From Acetobacteraceae bacterium (GTDB lineage Bacteria; Pseudomonadota; Alphaproteobacteria; Acetobacterales; Acetobacteraceae), in NCBI GenBank assembly GCA_947476855.1, contig CANJSR010000364.1:1-5207 (forward strand): a stretch of 5,207 nt of DNA, in the 5' to 3' direction. Each line of letters opens with the position of its first letter. The first letter of the stretch is position 1. The notes beneath the pieces are model-generated. The model ran no database searches. It was not told the origin of the DNA and was given only the letters and a program-made list of their open reading frames with translations. Shown piece after piece: positions 1-5,207 of this stretch. The position numbers and the translations under genes are program-made.

Positions 1-417
1 GCGGCCCGGATCGGGGTGAAGGTGGCCTTCACCCTGCGTGACGACCCGGCCTCCGCGACGCCCGCGACGATCGTCAAGGTCGTCTCGGACGCGGAATTGG
101 GCGGGGTTCTGGCCGATTTCGCCCGCACGGGCGGGATCGCCGTGGCCAATGTCATCATGGCCGACTTCGCCAGGCGGGCGGCGGACGAGTTCTCGAAGGA
201 CGAAGTCCCCGAACCGGAGGTCCCGCCACCGCCCGAGCCGGTTGCCGCTGTTCCGGCCGCCGATGCGCCGGCGGCGGTCGTTGCTCCGCCACCACCGCCG
301 CCTCCTGTGCGGCCACCGCCCCAACCAGCGGCGCCGTTGCAGGCGAGTGGGCTGATCTGGGTGGTGATCAAGGCCTATCTGGCGCGGATCGGTCGGTTCT
401 TCGGGATCGGGCGGTAG
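1..417 (+). CDS. CoxG-like SRPBCC family protein, 3' part, with proline-rich linker and C-terminal membrane-type helix
   Basis: The frame is open from the first base, and a GTG at 16 is internal to the domain, so the true start lies to the left of the window. Of the 138 visible residues, about 1-65 match the end of a CoxG/SRPBCC lipid-binding-type fold: a strand pair, then SDAELGGVLADFARTGG (29-45), then a long C-terminal helix (VANVIMADFARRAADEFS, 48-65). This corresponds to the family pattern of a 'VGG.LA..G' turn before a helix ending in 'FF/EF'. Residues 69-114 form a Pro/Ala/Val-rich low-complexity linker with a run of seven prolines. Residues 115-138 form a hydrophobic then basic segment (GLIWVVIKAYLARIGRFFG), probably an amphipathic or membrane-anchoring helix. 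CoxG proteins are associated with membrane attachment of aerobic CO dehydrogenase, but many paralogues occur without cox genes, and no such genes are visible here. Fold assignment is fairly sure; the specific role is unknown. Confidence 0.7.
   Translation, partial: AARIGVKVAFTLRDDPASATPATIVKVVSDAELGGVLADFARTGGIAVANVIMADFARRAADEFSKDEVPEPEVPPPPEPVAAVPAADAPAAVVAPPPPPPPVRPPPQPAAPLQASGLIWVVIKAYLARIGRFFGIGR
202..345 (+). other. Proline/alanine-rich low-complexity linker within the CoxG-like gene
   Basis: This stretch is dominated by CCG, CCA, CCC, GCG and GTT codons. It encodes acidic-proline motifs (EVPEPEVPPPPEP), followed by an Ala/Pro/Val section with seven consecutive prolines. It joins the globular domain to the terminal hydrophobic helix and is probably extended and disordered. 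Such linkers commonly vary in length between close relatives. Confidence 0.7.
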
Positions 418-435
418 CTCCAGGGGCCCCAACCT

Positions 436-551
436 CGTCATGCTGGCCCCCCAGGTCCGGCAAACAGCCGGCCCGAGGACAGGCTCCGCGCCAGCACCCA
501 GGGCTTCGTGTCGTCCAAGTCTTGGATAGCGGCCCTCCGGCCGCTACGACG
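436..551. repeat. Candidate interspersed palindromic repeat in the convergent intergenic region
   Basis: The element is bounded by imperfect inverted ends: CGTCATGC at 436-443, and GCTACGACG at 543-551, whose complement reads CGTCGTAGC. Inside are several inverted repeats: CCGGC/GCCGG around AAACA, TCCAA/TTGGA at 514-518 and 522-526, and TAGCGGCC/GGCCGCTA at 527-534 and 539-546. The minus strand is open through it and would read a peptide containing TKPWVLARSLSSGR. That resembles the spurious peptides that small intergenic repeats in GC-rich alphaproteobacteria often produce when translated. Structure is seen directly; membership of a repeat family is inferred from general familiarity, and copy number cannot be judged from one window. 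It could instead be a single-copy structured 3' UTR. Confidence 0.4.
510..550. other. Perfect three-way-junction inverted repeat
   Basis: The 41 bases divide without leftovers into a closing stem and two adjacent hairpins. GTCG (510-513) pairs with CGAC (547-550). TCCAA (514-518) pairs with TTGGA (522-526) around loop GTC. TAGCGGCC (527-534) pairs with GGCCGCTA (539-546) around loop CTCC. All 17 pairs are Watson-Crick and no base is unpaired at the junction, so it could form on either DNA strand or in RNA from either direction. There is no U-tract on either side, so it is not a classical intrinsic terminator. Confidence 0.6.
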
Positions 552-577
552 GGCGAGGGCCACGCCGCTCAGCAAAC

Positions 578-617
578 AAAAAAAGGGCCGGAGCGGATCA
601 CCCGCTCCGGCCTTTTC
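578..617 (-). terminator. Intrinsic terminator of the peptide-transporter operon, possibly bidirectional
   Basis: An 11-bp perfect GC-rich stem (GGCCGGAGCGG at 586-596 and its complement at 602-612) encloses the 5-nt loop 597-601. Read on the minus strand, the stem is followed by one C and then seven T (584-578), the standard Rho-independent layout. It begins about 11 nt after the DppF-type stop codon, so it ends the operon transcript. Read on the plus strand, the same stem is followed by TTTTCCTTATT (613-623), a weaker U-rich tail. It may therefore also stop transcripts arriving from the convergent CoxG-like gene. Confidence 0.92.
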
Positions 618-627
618 CTTATTCCGC

Positions 628-1593
628 CTACCGCAGGTGGCAGGCGACCTGGTGACCGGGCCCGATCTCCCGCAGGACCGGAGGTTCGACCTTGCACCGC
701 GCCTCGGCATACGGGCACCGCGGATGGAAATGGCACCCCGGCGGCGGCTTGATCGGGCTCGGCACGTCGCCTTCGACCCGCTTCTTGGTCCGCCGCAGCG
801 TCGGGTCCGGCAGCGGCACGGCCGACAGCAGGGCCTCGGTGTAGGGATGCTGGGGGGAGGCAAACAGCGTCTTCTTGTCGGCGTACTCGACGATCCGGCC
901 CAGATACATCACGGCCACGCGGTGGCTGATATGCTCCACCACCGCCAGGTTGTGGGAGATGAACAGGTAGGAAAGCCCGCGTTCCTGTTGAAGGTCCATC
1001 ATCAGGTTGATGACCTGCGCCTGGATGGACACGTCCAGCGCCGAAACGGGTTCGTCCGCCACGATGAACTGCGGGTCCAGCGCCAAAGCGCGGGCGATCG
1101 AGATGCGCTGCCGCTGCCCGCCCGAGAACTGGTGCGGATAGTTGTTCATCTGCGACGGCCGCAGCCCGACGCGGTTGAACAGCTTGGCGACCCGTTCGGC
1201 GCGTTCCTGCTTGTTGCCGACGCCGTGGACCATCAGCGGCTCACCCACGATATCCCCGACCCTGATTCGGGGATTGAGGGAGGAAAACGGGTCCTGGAAC
1301 ACGATCTGCATCTGGCGACGCAGCGGACGCAGTTCCCCGCGGGGAATGCCGACGATGTCCTGGCCCGAGACCTTGATGGCACCCGAGGTCGGCTCGATCA
1401 GCCGCAGCACGACACGCCCGACGGTGGATTTGCCGCAGCCGGATTCACCCACCAGGCCCAGCGTTTCGCCGGGATTGATGCTGAACGATATCCCGTCAAC
1501 GGCGAAGACATGGCCGACCGTGCTGCGCAGAAGCCCTTTCTTGATCGGAAAGTGCTTCTTCAGGTCGGTGACCTCGATCAATGGTTGGGTCAT
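628..1593 (-). CDS. dppF: Peptide-type ABC transporter ATP-binding protein, DppF/OppF type
   Basis: This is the second ATPase of the importer; it hydrolyses ATP at the cytoplasmic face to drive solute uptake through the B and C permeases. The 321-residue product, of usual length, starts [15 protein letters not shown]. Walker A is GESGCGKS (49-56), the Q-loop glutamine is Q100 in [11 protein letters not shown], the signature is FSGGQRQR (156-163), Walker B ends at D180-E181, and the H-loop is H214. The C-terminal oligopeptide-transporter domain follows, with C287, C293, C300 and C318, the pattern that binds a 4Fe-4S cluster in characterised DppD/OppD-type proteins. The ATG at 1593 was chosen because the domain starts there and an AGGA lies 8 nt upstream. 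The 45-residue in-frame extension to 1728 overlaps the upstream gene and looks non-coding. An intact NBD is certain; the Dpp rather than Opp label is a family-level call. Confidence 0.93.
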   Translation of the reverse strand: MTQPLIEVTDLKKHFPIKKGLLRSTVGHVFAVDGISFSINPGETLGLVGESGCGKSTVGRVVLRLIEPTSGAIKVSGQDIVGIPRGELRPLRRQMQIVFQDPFSSLNPRIRVGDIVGEPLMVHGVGNKQERAERVAKLFNRVGLRPSQMNNYPHQFSGGQRQRISIARALALDPQFIVADEPVSALDVSIQAQVINLMMDLQQERGLSYLFISHNLAVVEHISHRVAVMYLGRIVEYADKKTLFASPQHPYTEALLSAVPLPDPTLRRTKKRVEGDVPSPIKPPPGCHFHPRCPYAEARCKVEPPVLREIGPGHQVACHLR

Positions 1594-1601
1594 GGTCACT
1601 G

Positions 1602-1605
1602 TCCT
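1602..1605 (-). promoter_or_regulatory. Ribosome binding site of the DppF-type gene
   Basis: AGGA overlaps the TAG stop codon of the preceding ATPase gene (the sequence reads TAGGAC) and lies 8 nt before the ATG at 1593. It decides the start: the in-frame GTG at 1597-1599 would leave only 2 nt of spacing. Sharing the stop codon with the site suggests re-initiation by ribosomes finishing the upstream gene. Confidence 0.7.
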
Positions 1606-2587
1606 AGGCCAGCCAGCATGCGGCGATGTGGTCGGGCGCCTTGGTTGCCAGTTCGGGCCGTTGCGTCTTGCAGCGCGCGTCGGCCTTGGTACAGCGTGGT
1701 TCGAACGCGCAGCCTGGCGGCAGGTCATTCAACGGCGGTACGATGCCCGAGATTTCCTGCAACCGCTCATCCGGCGCGACATCCAGCCCGCGCGCCGATC
1801 CGACGCGGGGGATCGAGTTCATCAGACCCTGCATATACGGATGGTAGGGGCGGGCGAAGATCTCCTCGACCGGAGCTTCCTCCACCTTGCGGCCCGCATA
1901 CATCACGACCACCCGCTTGGCCGTTTCCGCGACGACCCCCAGGTCATGCGTGATCAGGACAACCGCCGTGCCGAACTCCCGTTGCAGATCGCCGATCAGG
2001 TCCAGAATCTGGGCCTGGATCGTGACGTCCAGCGCGGTCGTCGGCTCATCGGCCACCAGCACCTTGGGACGGCAGGCCAGCGCCATCGCGATCATCGCGC
2101 GCTGCCGCATTCCGCCCGACAACTGGTGCGGATACTCCCGCGCCCGTCGATCCGGTTCAGGGATGCGCACGTGGTGCAGCATCTCGACCGCCCGCTTGCG
2201 CGCGACTTCCCGCGAGCACTTGTCGTGCAGGACCACCATCTCCTCGATCTGGTTCCCGACCGTCAGCAGCGGGTTCAACGCTGTCATCGGTTCCTGGAAG
2301 ATCATGGCGATCTTGCTGCCCCGCATCTCCCGCATCTCGTTATCCGAGAGCTTCAGCAGGTCGGTGCCATCCACCTTTACGCTGCCCGCGGCGATCTCCC
2401 CGGGCGGCATGGGGACCAGCCGCATCAGGGACAATGCGGTGATGGTCTTGCCGCATCCCGACTCACCGACGATGGCCAAGGTTTCCCCAGCGTTGACGGC
2501 GAAGGACACGTCCTGCACGGCCCGCACCAGCCCGCGGCGAGTGTGGAAGACCGTGCTCAGGCCTGAAACTTCAAGGACGGGTGCCAT
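1604..2587 (-). CDS. dppD: Peptide-type ABC transporter ATP-binding protein, DppD/OppD type
   Basis: This is the first ATPase of the importer, 327 residues and full length. It would form a heterodimer with the DppF-type protein beneath the membrane channel. Walker A is GESGCGKT (41-48), the Q-loop is Q98 in [11 protein letters not shown], the signature is LSGGMRQR (156-163), Walker B ends at D180-E181 followed by the D-loop TALD (184-187), and the H-loop is H214. The LSGGM signature and EPMTALNP Q-loop are typical of the D subunit, against FSGGQ and DPFSSLNP in F. The C-terminal domain carries C293, C299, C306 and C324, the expected ligands for a 4Fe-4S cluster. The ATG shares one base with the TGA of the upstream permease gene (TGATG), with a GAGG 11 nt upstream, so translation is probably coupled. 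All catalytic positions look intact. Confidence 0.94.
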   Translation of the reverse strand: MAPVLEVSGLSTVFHTRRGLVRAVQDVSFAVNAGETLAIVGESGCGKTITALSLMRLVPMPPGEIAAGSVKVDGTDLLKLSDNEMREMRGSKIAMIFQEPMTALNPLLTVGNQIEEMVVLHDKCSREVARKRAVEMLHHVRIPEPDRRAREYPHQLSGGMRQRAMIAMALACRPKVLVADEPTTALDVTIQAQILDLIGDLQREFGTAVVLITHDLGVVAETAKRVVVMYAGRKVEEAPVEEIFARPYHPYMQGLMNSIPRVGSARGLDVAPDERLQEISGIVPPLNDLPPGCAFEPRCTKADARCKTQRPELATKAPDHIAACWLA

Positions 2588-3465
2588 CAGTCGTGCTGCC
2601 TCGGGTCCAGGGCGTCGCGCAGGGCGTCACCCGTCAGGTTCGATCCGAACACGACCAAGCTGATGGCGAGACCTGGGAAGATCACCAGCCACGGGGCCGT
2701 GCGCACATATTCCGCCGCGGATTCGGACAGCATCCGCCCCCAGGACGGGTAGGGTTCCGGCACGCCGAGGCCCAGGAACGACAGTGACGCCTCGGTCAGG
2801 ATCGTCGATCCCAACTGCGCCGTCGCCAGCACGATCAGGGGTGCCAGGGTATTGGGCAGCACGTGCACGACCGCGATGCGCATCTCGCTCATGCCCGTGG
2901 CCTTTGCGGCTTCGACGAACGGCATTTCGCGCAGCGCCAACACGTTGGACCGGATCACGCGGGCCACGTGGGGCACCAACGGGATCGCGATGGCGATGAT
3001 CGTGTTCCGCAGGGACGGGCCAAGCGACGCGGTAATGACCAATGCCATGACGAGCAGCGGGAGCGCGTCCATGACCTCGGTCACGCGCTGGACGATCAGG
3101 TCGAACCAGCCGCCCAGATAGCCGCAGGCGAGTCCGACCGCGGCACCAATTCCGCTGCCCAGGACCGTCGCGCCGACCGCGACCGCAAGCGAGACCCGGG
3201 CGCCGTGGATGATGCGCGACAAGACATCGCGTCCCATCATGTCCGCCCCCAGCAGATTGACCTCCGACGGCTTCGCGAGCGAGGAGCGCGCGTTGGTCGA
3301 GAAGGGGTCAAGCGGCGCCACGTAGTCCGCGAAGATCGCGCAAAGGACGAACGTGACCATGATCAACGCGCCGGCGACCCCCAACGGGTAGCGCCGAGAG
3401 AGGTAAAGAACCTCGCTCAGGAACCCCGGTGCGCTCGGGCGTGCTTCGGAGACTGTCGTGCTCAT
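2587..3465 (-). CDS. dppC: Peptide-type ABC transporter permease, DppC/OppC type
   Basis: This is an inner-membrane channel subunit of 292 residues, normal for the family. After a short polar N-terminus comes the OppC-type N-terminal membrane segment (about 28-49). The hallmark loop LLGADMMGRDVLSRIIHGAR (71-90) follows and leads into the BPD transport domain. Hydrophobic segments lie at about 92-117, 133-150, 152-170, 206-232 and 258-280. The EAA coupling loop that contacts an ATPase is at about 183-212 (FVEAAKATGMSEMRI, then HVLPN). It ends with the conserved GDALRDALDPR. The start codon overlaps the stop of the DppB-type gene by four bases (ATGA) and lacks a strong Shine-Dalgarno site, so expression probably depends on coupling to the upstream gene. 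It pairs with the DppB-type subunit. Confidence 0.94.
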   Translation of the reverse strand: MSTTVSEARPSAPGFLSEVLYLSRRYPLGVAGALIMVTFVLCAIFADYVAPLDPFSTNARSSLAKPSEVNLLGADMMGRDVLSRIIHGARVSLAVAVGATVLGSGIGAAVGLACGYLGGWFDLIVQRVTEVMDALPLLVMALVITASLGPSLRNTIIAIAIPLVPHVARVIRSNVLALREMPFVEAAKATGMSEMRIAVVHVLPNTLAPLIVLATAQLGSTILTEASLSFLGLGVPEPYPSWGRMLSESAAEYVRTAPWLVIFPGLAISLVVFGSNLTGDALRDALDPRQHD

Positions 3466-4409
3466 TCGCTGTACCGGATGCGGGGATCGATGACCATGTA
3501 GATCAGGTCGACGATCAGGTTGATGAGGACCAGGATGGTTGCCGTGAACATCACGAGGTTTTGCACCATCGGGTAGTCACGCCAGCGAATTGCCTCCACC
3601 AGGAAGCGGGCGACGCCGGGGATGTTGAACACGGTTTCCGTGACGATCAGGCCGCCGAACAGGAAGGCGACCTCGATGCCGATGATGGTCACGACTGGCA
3701 GCAAGGCGTTGCGCAGGGCGTGGTTATAGGTAACCGCCCGTTCCGACAGGCCCTTGGACCGCGCGGTCCGGACGAAGTCGTGGCGCAGGACTTCAAGCAT
3801 CGCCGATCGGGTCAGGCGCATGATCAGCGCCGAACTGCGGAAGCCGACAGCCGCCGCCGGCACCGCCATCATCGCGAGCCACGCCCAGAAGGTCGGCGGG
3901 TTCCGATCATAGATCGGGATCGTTCCGAAGAAGTGGACGCAGGCCATCAGGATCAGCAGGCCGAGCCAGAAGGACGGCATCGAGAGACCGGAGAGGCTGG
4001 TGATGCGCAGCAGGTAGTCGAGTGGCGTGTTCTGGCGGACCGCGCTGATAACTCCAAGCGGCACACCCATGACGACCGAGAAGATCAAGGCCATCACGGC
4101 AAGCTGGGCCGTGATGGGAATGCGCGGGGCGATCTCCTCGATCACCGGCTTCTCGGACACATAGGAATAGCCCAGGTCGCCTTGCAGCAATCCGCCGATC
4201 CACTGCGTATATTGCTGGTAAATGGAAAGGTCCAGCCCGAGATCGGCGACGATCTTGGCCTTCTCCGCCGGGTCGATCAGACCCGCGGAGTCGAACAGGA
4301 TATCGGCGATGTTACCAGGGACGATACGCAGCAGCAGGAAGATGACGATCGAGACGCCGAACAGCGTCAACGCCATCAGCAACAGCCGCCGGATCAGATA
4401 GGACAGCAT
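3462..4409 (-). CDS. dppB: Peptide-type ABC transporter permease, DppB/OppB type
   Basis: This is an inner-membrane channel subunit of 315 residues, full length. The opening MLSYLIRRLLLMALTLFGVS and first membrane helix (about 9-29), followed by RIVPGN, are the standard B-subunit N-terminus. A periplasmic region (about 30-98) contains the family DLGLD and GDLGYSY motifs. Further hydrophobic segments lie at about 100-122, 133-160, 176-197, 236-260 and 282-305. The EAA loop is at about 211-240 (DFVRTARSKGLSERAV, then NALLPV) and contacts one of the ATPases. The protein ends with the usual DPRIRYSE. The start is supported by a GGAG 7 nt upstream, and the binding-protein gene ends 15 nt before it. 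No frameshift or missing motif is seen. Confidence 0.94.
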   Translation of the reverse strand: MLSYLIRRLLLMALTLFGVSIVIFLLLRIVPGNIADILFDSAGLIDPAEKAKIVADLGLDLSIYQQYTQWIGGLLQGDLGYSYVSEKPVIEEIAPRIPITAQLAVMALIFSVVMGVPLGVISAVRQNTPLDYLLRITSLSGLSMPSFWLGLLILMACVHFFGTIPIYDRNPPTFWAWLAMMAVPAAAVGFRSSALIMRLTRSAMLEVLRHDFVRTARSKGLSERAVTYNHALRNALLPVVTIIGIEVAFLFGGLIVTETVFNIPGVARFLVEAIRWRDYPMVQNLVMFTATILVLINLIVDLIYMVIDPRIRYSE

Positions 4410-4416
4410 TGGGTTA

Positions 4417-4420
4417 CTCC
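4417..4420 (-). promoter_or_regulatory. Ribosome binding site of the DppB-type gene, in the loop of a small hairpin
   Basis: GGAG sits 7 nt before the ATG at 4409 in the 15-nt gap after the binding-protein stop codon. GGGT (4424-4421) and ACCC (4414-4411) flank it and could pair, putting the site in a six-base loop. A four-pair stem is weak and may be chance. Apart from this, the gap holds none of the larger hairpins that sometimes follow binding-protein genes and lower expression of the permease genes. Confidence 0.55.
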
Positions 4421-4424
4421 ACCC

Positions 4425-5207
4425 CTATCGTTCCAGCCAGACGTCATCAAAACGCCAGTGGTTGTAGATGCTATTCACCGCGAGCTTCAGGCCCTTGACG
4501 TGCGGCCACCAGCAGGTTGCACCCTGCGACTGGTAGATAACCGGACGCGCCGCGTCTTCCTGAAGCTTCTTGTCGATGTCCCAGACCAGCTTCTTCCTAG
4601 TCTCGAAGTCGGTCATCCTGGACTGCTCACGGTAGAGCTTCTCAAGCTCCGGATTGCAATACCCCGTGTAGTTCCGTTCCGAACCACAGGTGTAGTTCTC
4701 GAAGAATTGCACATCCGGATCGTCGATGCCGGTGCCCTGGACGTTCATGCCGACGGCATAGTCCTTCTTGAGCATCTTGGCATACCAGACGGAGGAATCC
4801 AGGACCTCGAGCTCGCCCTGGATATAGACGCTTTTCAGATGGTCGATCAGGATGACCGAGGAGTCCCGGTAGCTCGCGACGTTCCGGGTCGACACCTTCA
4901 GCGGCATCATCTTGTCCGGGCCGTAGCCGAGTTCCCGCATGATCTTGCGGCCTTCTTCCCGGCTTTTCTCTACATCGCCGCCATAGCCGGGGACGGTTTC
5001 CATATATTCCTGCGACCAGCCCCAGATGCCCTCGGGCGGGGCCAGCATCGCGCCGCCGATCTTGTTCACGCCGCGGCTGAGGATGTCGGAAAACGCCTTG
5101 CGGTCGATCGACAGCACCAAGGCGCGCCGCAGACGTTCGTCGTCGAAGGGCGGCTTGTCGCGGTTGATCAGCAGATTGCCCTGGGTGTTCGACGGCTGCA
5201 CGATGCA
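4425..5207 (-). CDS. Periplasmic solute-binding protein of ABC transporter, family 5 (DppA/OppA-like), C-terminal part
   Basis: This is the ligand-capturing component of the importer. Only the last 260 residues are present; the frame runs off the right edge, and the GTG at 5201 is internal, so the signal peptide and the N-terminal half are not seen. Family 5 features include the segment NLLINRDKPPFDDERLRRAL, with RRALVLSIDRKAF just after it, the hinge-proximal 'pPF.d.R.R.Al..aiDR' hallmark. Further on are the GTGIDDPD turn and NYTGYCNPELEKLY, followed by the C-terminal helices (FETRKKLVWDIDKKLQED) and a final NHWRFDDVWLER. Counting from the GTG as residue 1, cysteines at 172 and 182 (YTCGS and GYCNP) could form a disulfide in the periplasm, with a third at 230. 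It heads the operon just before the DppB-type gene. The ligand is not determined: dipeptides, oligopeptides and other solutes are all used by this family. Confidence 0.9.
   Translation of the reverse strand, partial: CIVQPSNTQGNLLINRDKPPFDDERLRRALVLSIDRKAFSDILSRGVNKIGGAMLAPPEGIWGWSQEYMETVPGYGGDVEKSREEGRKIMRELGYGPDKMMPLKVSTRNVASYRDSSVILIDHLKSVYIQGELEVLDSSVWYAKMLKKDYAVGMNVQGTGIDDPDVQFFENYTCGSERNYTGYCNPELEKLYREQSRMTDFETRKKLVWDIDKKLQEDAARPVIYQSQGATCWWPHVKGLKLAVNSIYNHWRFDDVWLER

Noticed and set aside
421..452. GGGGCC/GGCCCC inverted repeat just after the CoxG-like stop as a possible terminator
   Set aside because: The arms are short, the loop is long, and no T-tract follows; GC-rich sequence produces such pairs easily.
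438..863. Minus-strand frame covering the intergenic repeat and the end of the DppF-type gene
   Set aside because: It overlaps the DppF-type gene in a different frame, crosses the strong terminator, and its product is Arg/Pro-rich with no recognisable domain. Its tail only reflects translation of the repeat-like element.
1594..1728. Upstream 45-residue extension of the DppF-type protein
   Set aside because: It lies mostly inside the upstream ATPase gene in another frame, is compositionally odd, and family members begin at the MTQPLIEV position, where a ribosome site is present.
508..2566. Very long plus-strand open frames (508-1953 and 1142-2566) opposite the two ATPase genes
   Set aside because: They are antisense to two intact ATPases whose motifs are all in place. 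Their translations are rich in Arg, His, Pro and Asp without domain character, typical of shadow frames in GC-rich DNA.
2581..3501. Plus-strand frames opposite the DppC-type permease
   Set aside because: They mirror a complete permease with conserved motifs and carry no domain signal of their own.
3907..4203. Minus-strand 98-codon frame inside the DppB-type permease gene
   Set aside because: It is an out-of-frame shadow within an intact permease gene, with no start signal or domain.
1..5207. CRISPR array, tRNA or rRNA gene, insertion sequence or defence system
   Set aside because: No regularly spaced direct repeats, tRNA-like cloverleaf with the conserved arms, rRNA sequence or transposase motifs were seen. 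The three-way junction at 510-550 lacks tRNA arm sequences and is too short.

Overview
The window is GC-rich, tightly packed bacterial DNA. The codon use, the CoxG-like gene with a proline-rich tail and the style of the intergenic repeat suggest an alphaproteobacterium, possibly from the Rhodospirillales or a relative. That placement is inferred from general appearance and not from a diagnostic marker.

Almost all of the window (628-5207) is one minus-strand operon for a peptide-type ABC importer of the Dpp/Opp family, in the classical order A-B-C-D-F. It reads from right to left: the C-terminal part of a periplasmic family 5 solute-binding protein (4425 to beyond 5207, cut by the window edge), a DppB-type permease (3462-4409), a DppC-type permease (2587-3465), a DppD-type ATPase (1604-2587) and a DppF-type ATPase (628-1593). 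Successive genes are separated by 15 nt, overlap by 4 nt (ATGA), overlap by 1 nt (TGATG) and are separated by 10 nt. This points to a single transcript with translational coupling. The operon ends at a strong intrinsic terminator (about 578-617), just after the DppF-type stop codon. The promoter and the start of the binding-protein gene lie outside the window.

The binding protein would capture the solute in the periplasm. The B and C subunits would form the membrane channel. The D and F subunits would be the two cytoplasmic ATPases that drive import, and both carry the C-terminal cysteine set that in this family can hold a 4Fe-4S cluster. The substrate (di- or oligopeptide, or another family 5 ligand) cannot be decided from the sequence.

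At the left edge, on the plus strand and convergent with the operon, is the 3' end of a gene for a CoxG-like SRPBCC protein with a long proline/alanine linker and a hydrophobic C-terminal helix (1-417). The 210-bp gap between the convergent genes (418-627) holds the operon terminator and, next to it, a compact structured element (about 436-551). Part of this element can fold into a perfect three-way junction, and it looks like an interspersed palindromic repeat. I see no undescribed multi-gene system here. The intergenic element and the CoxG-like tail are the least ordinary parts.
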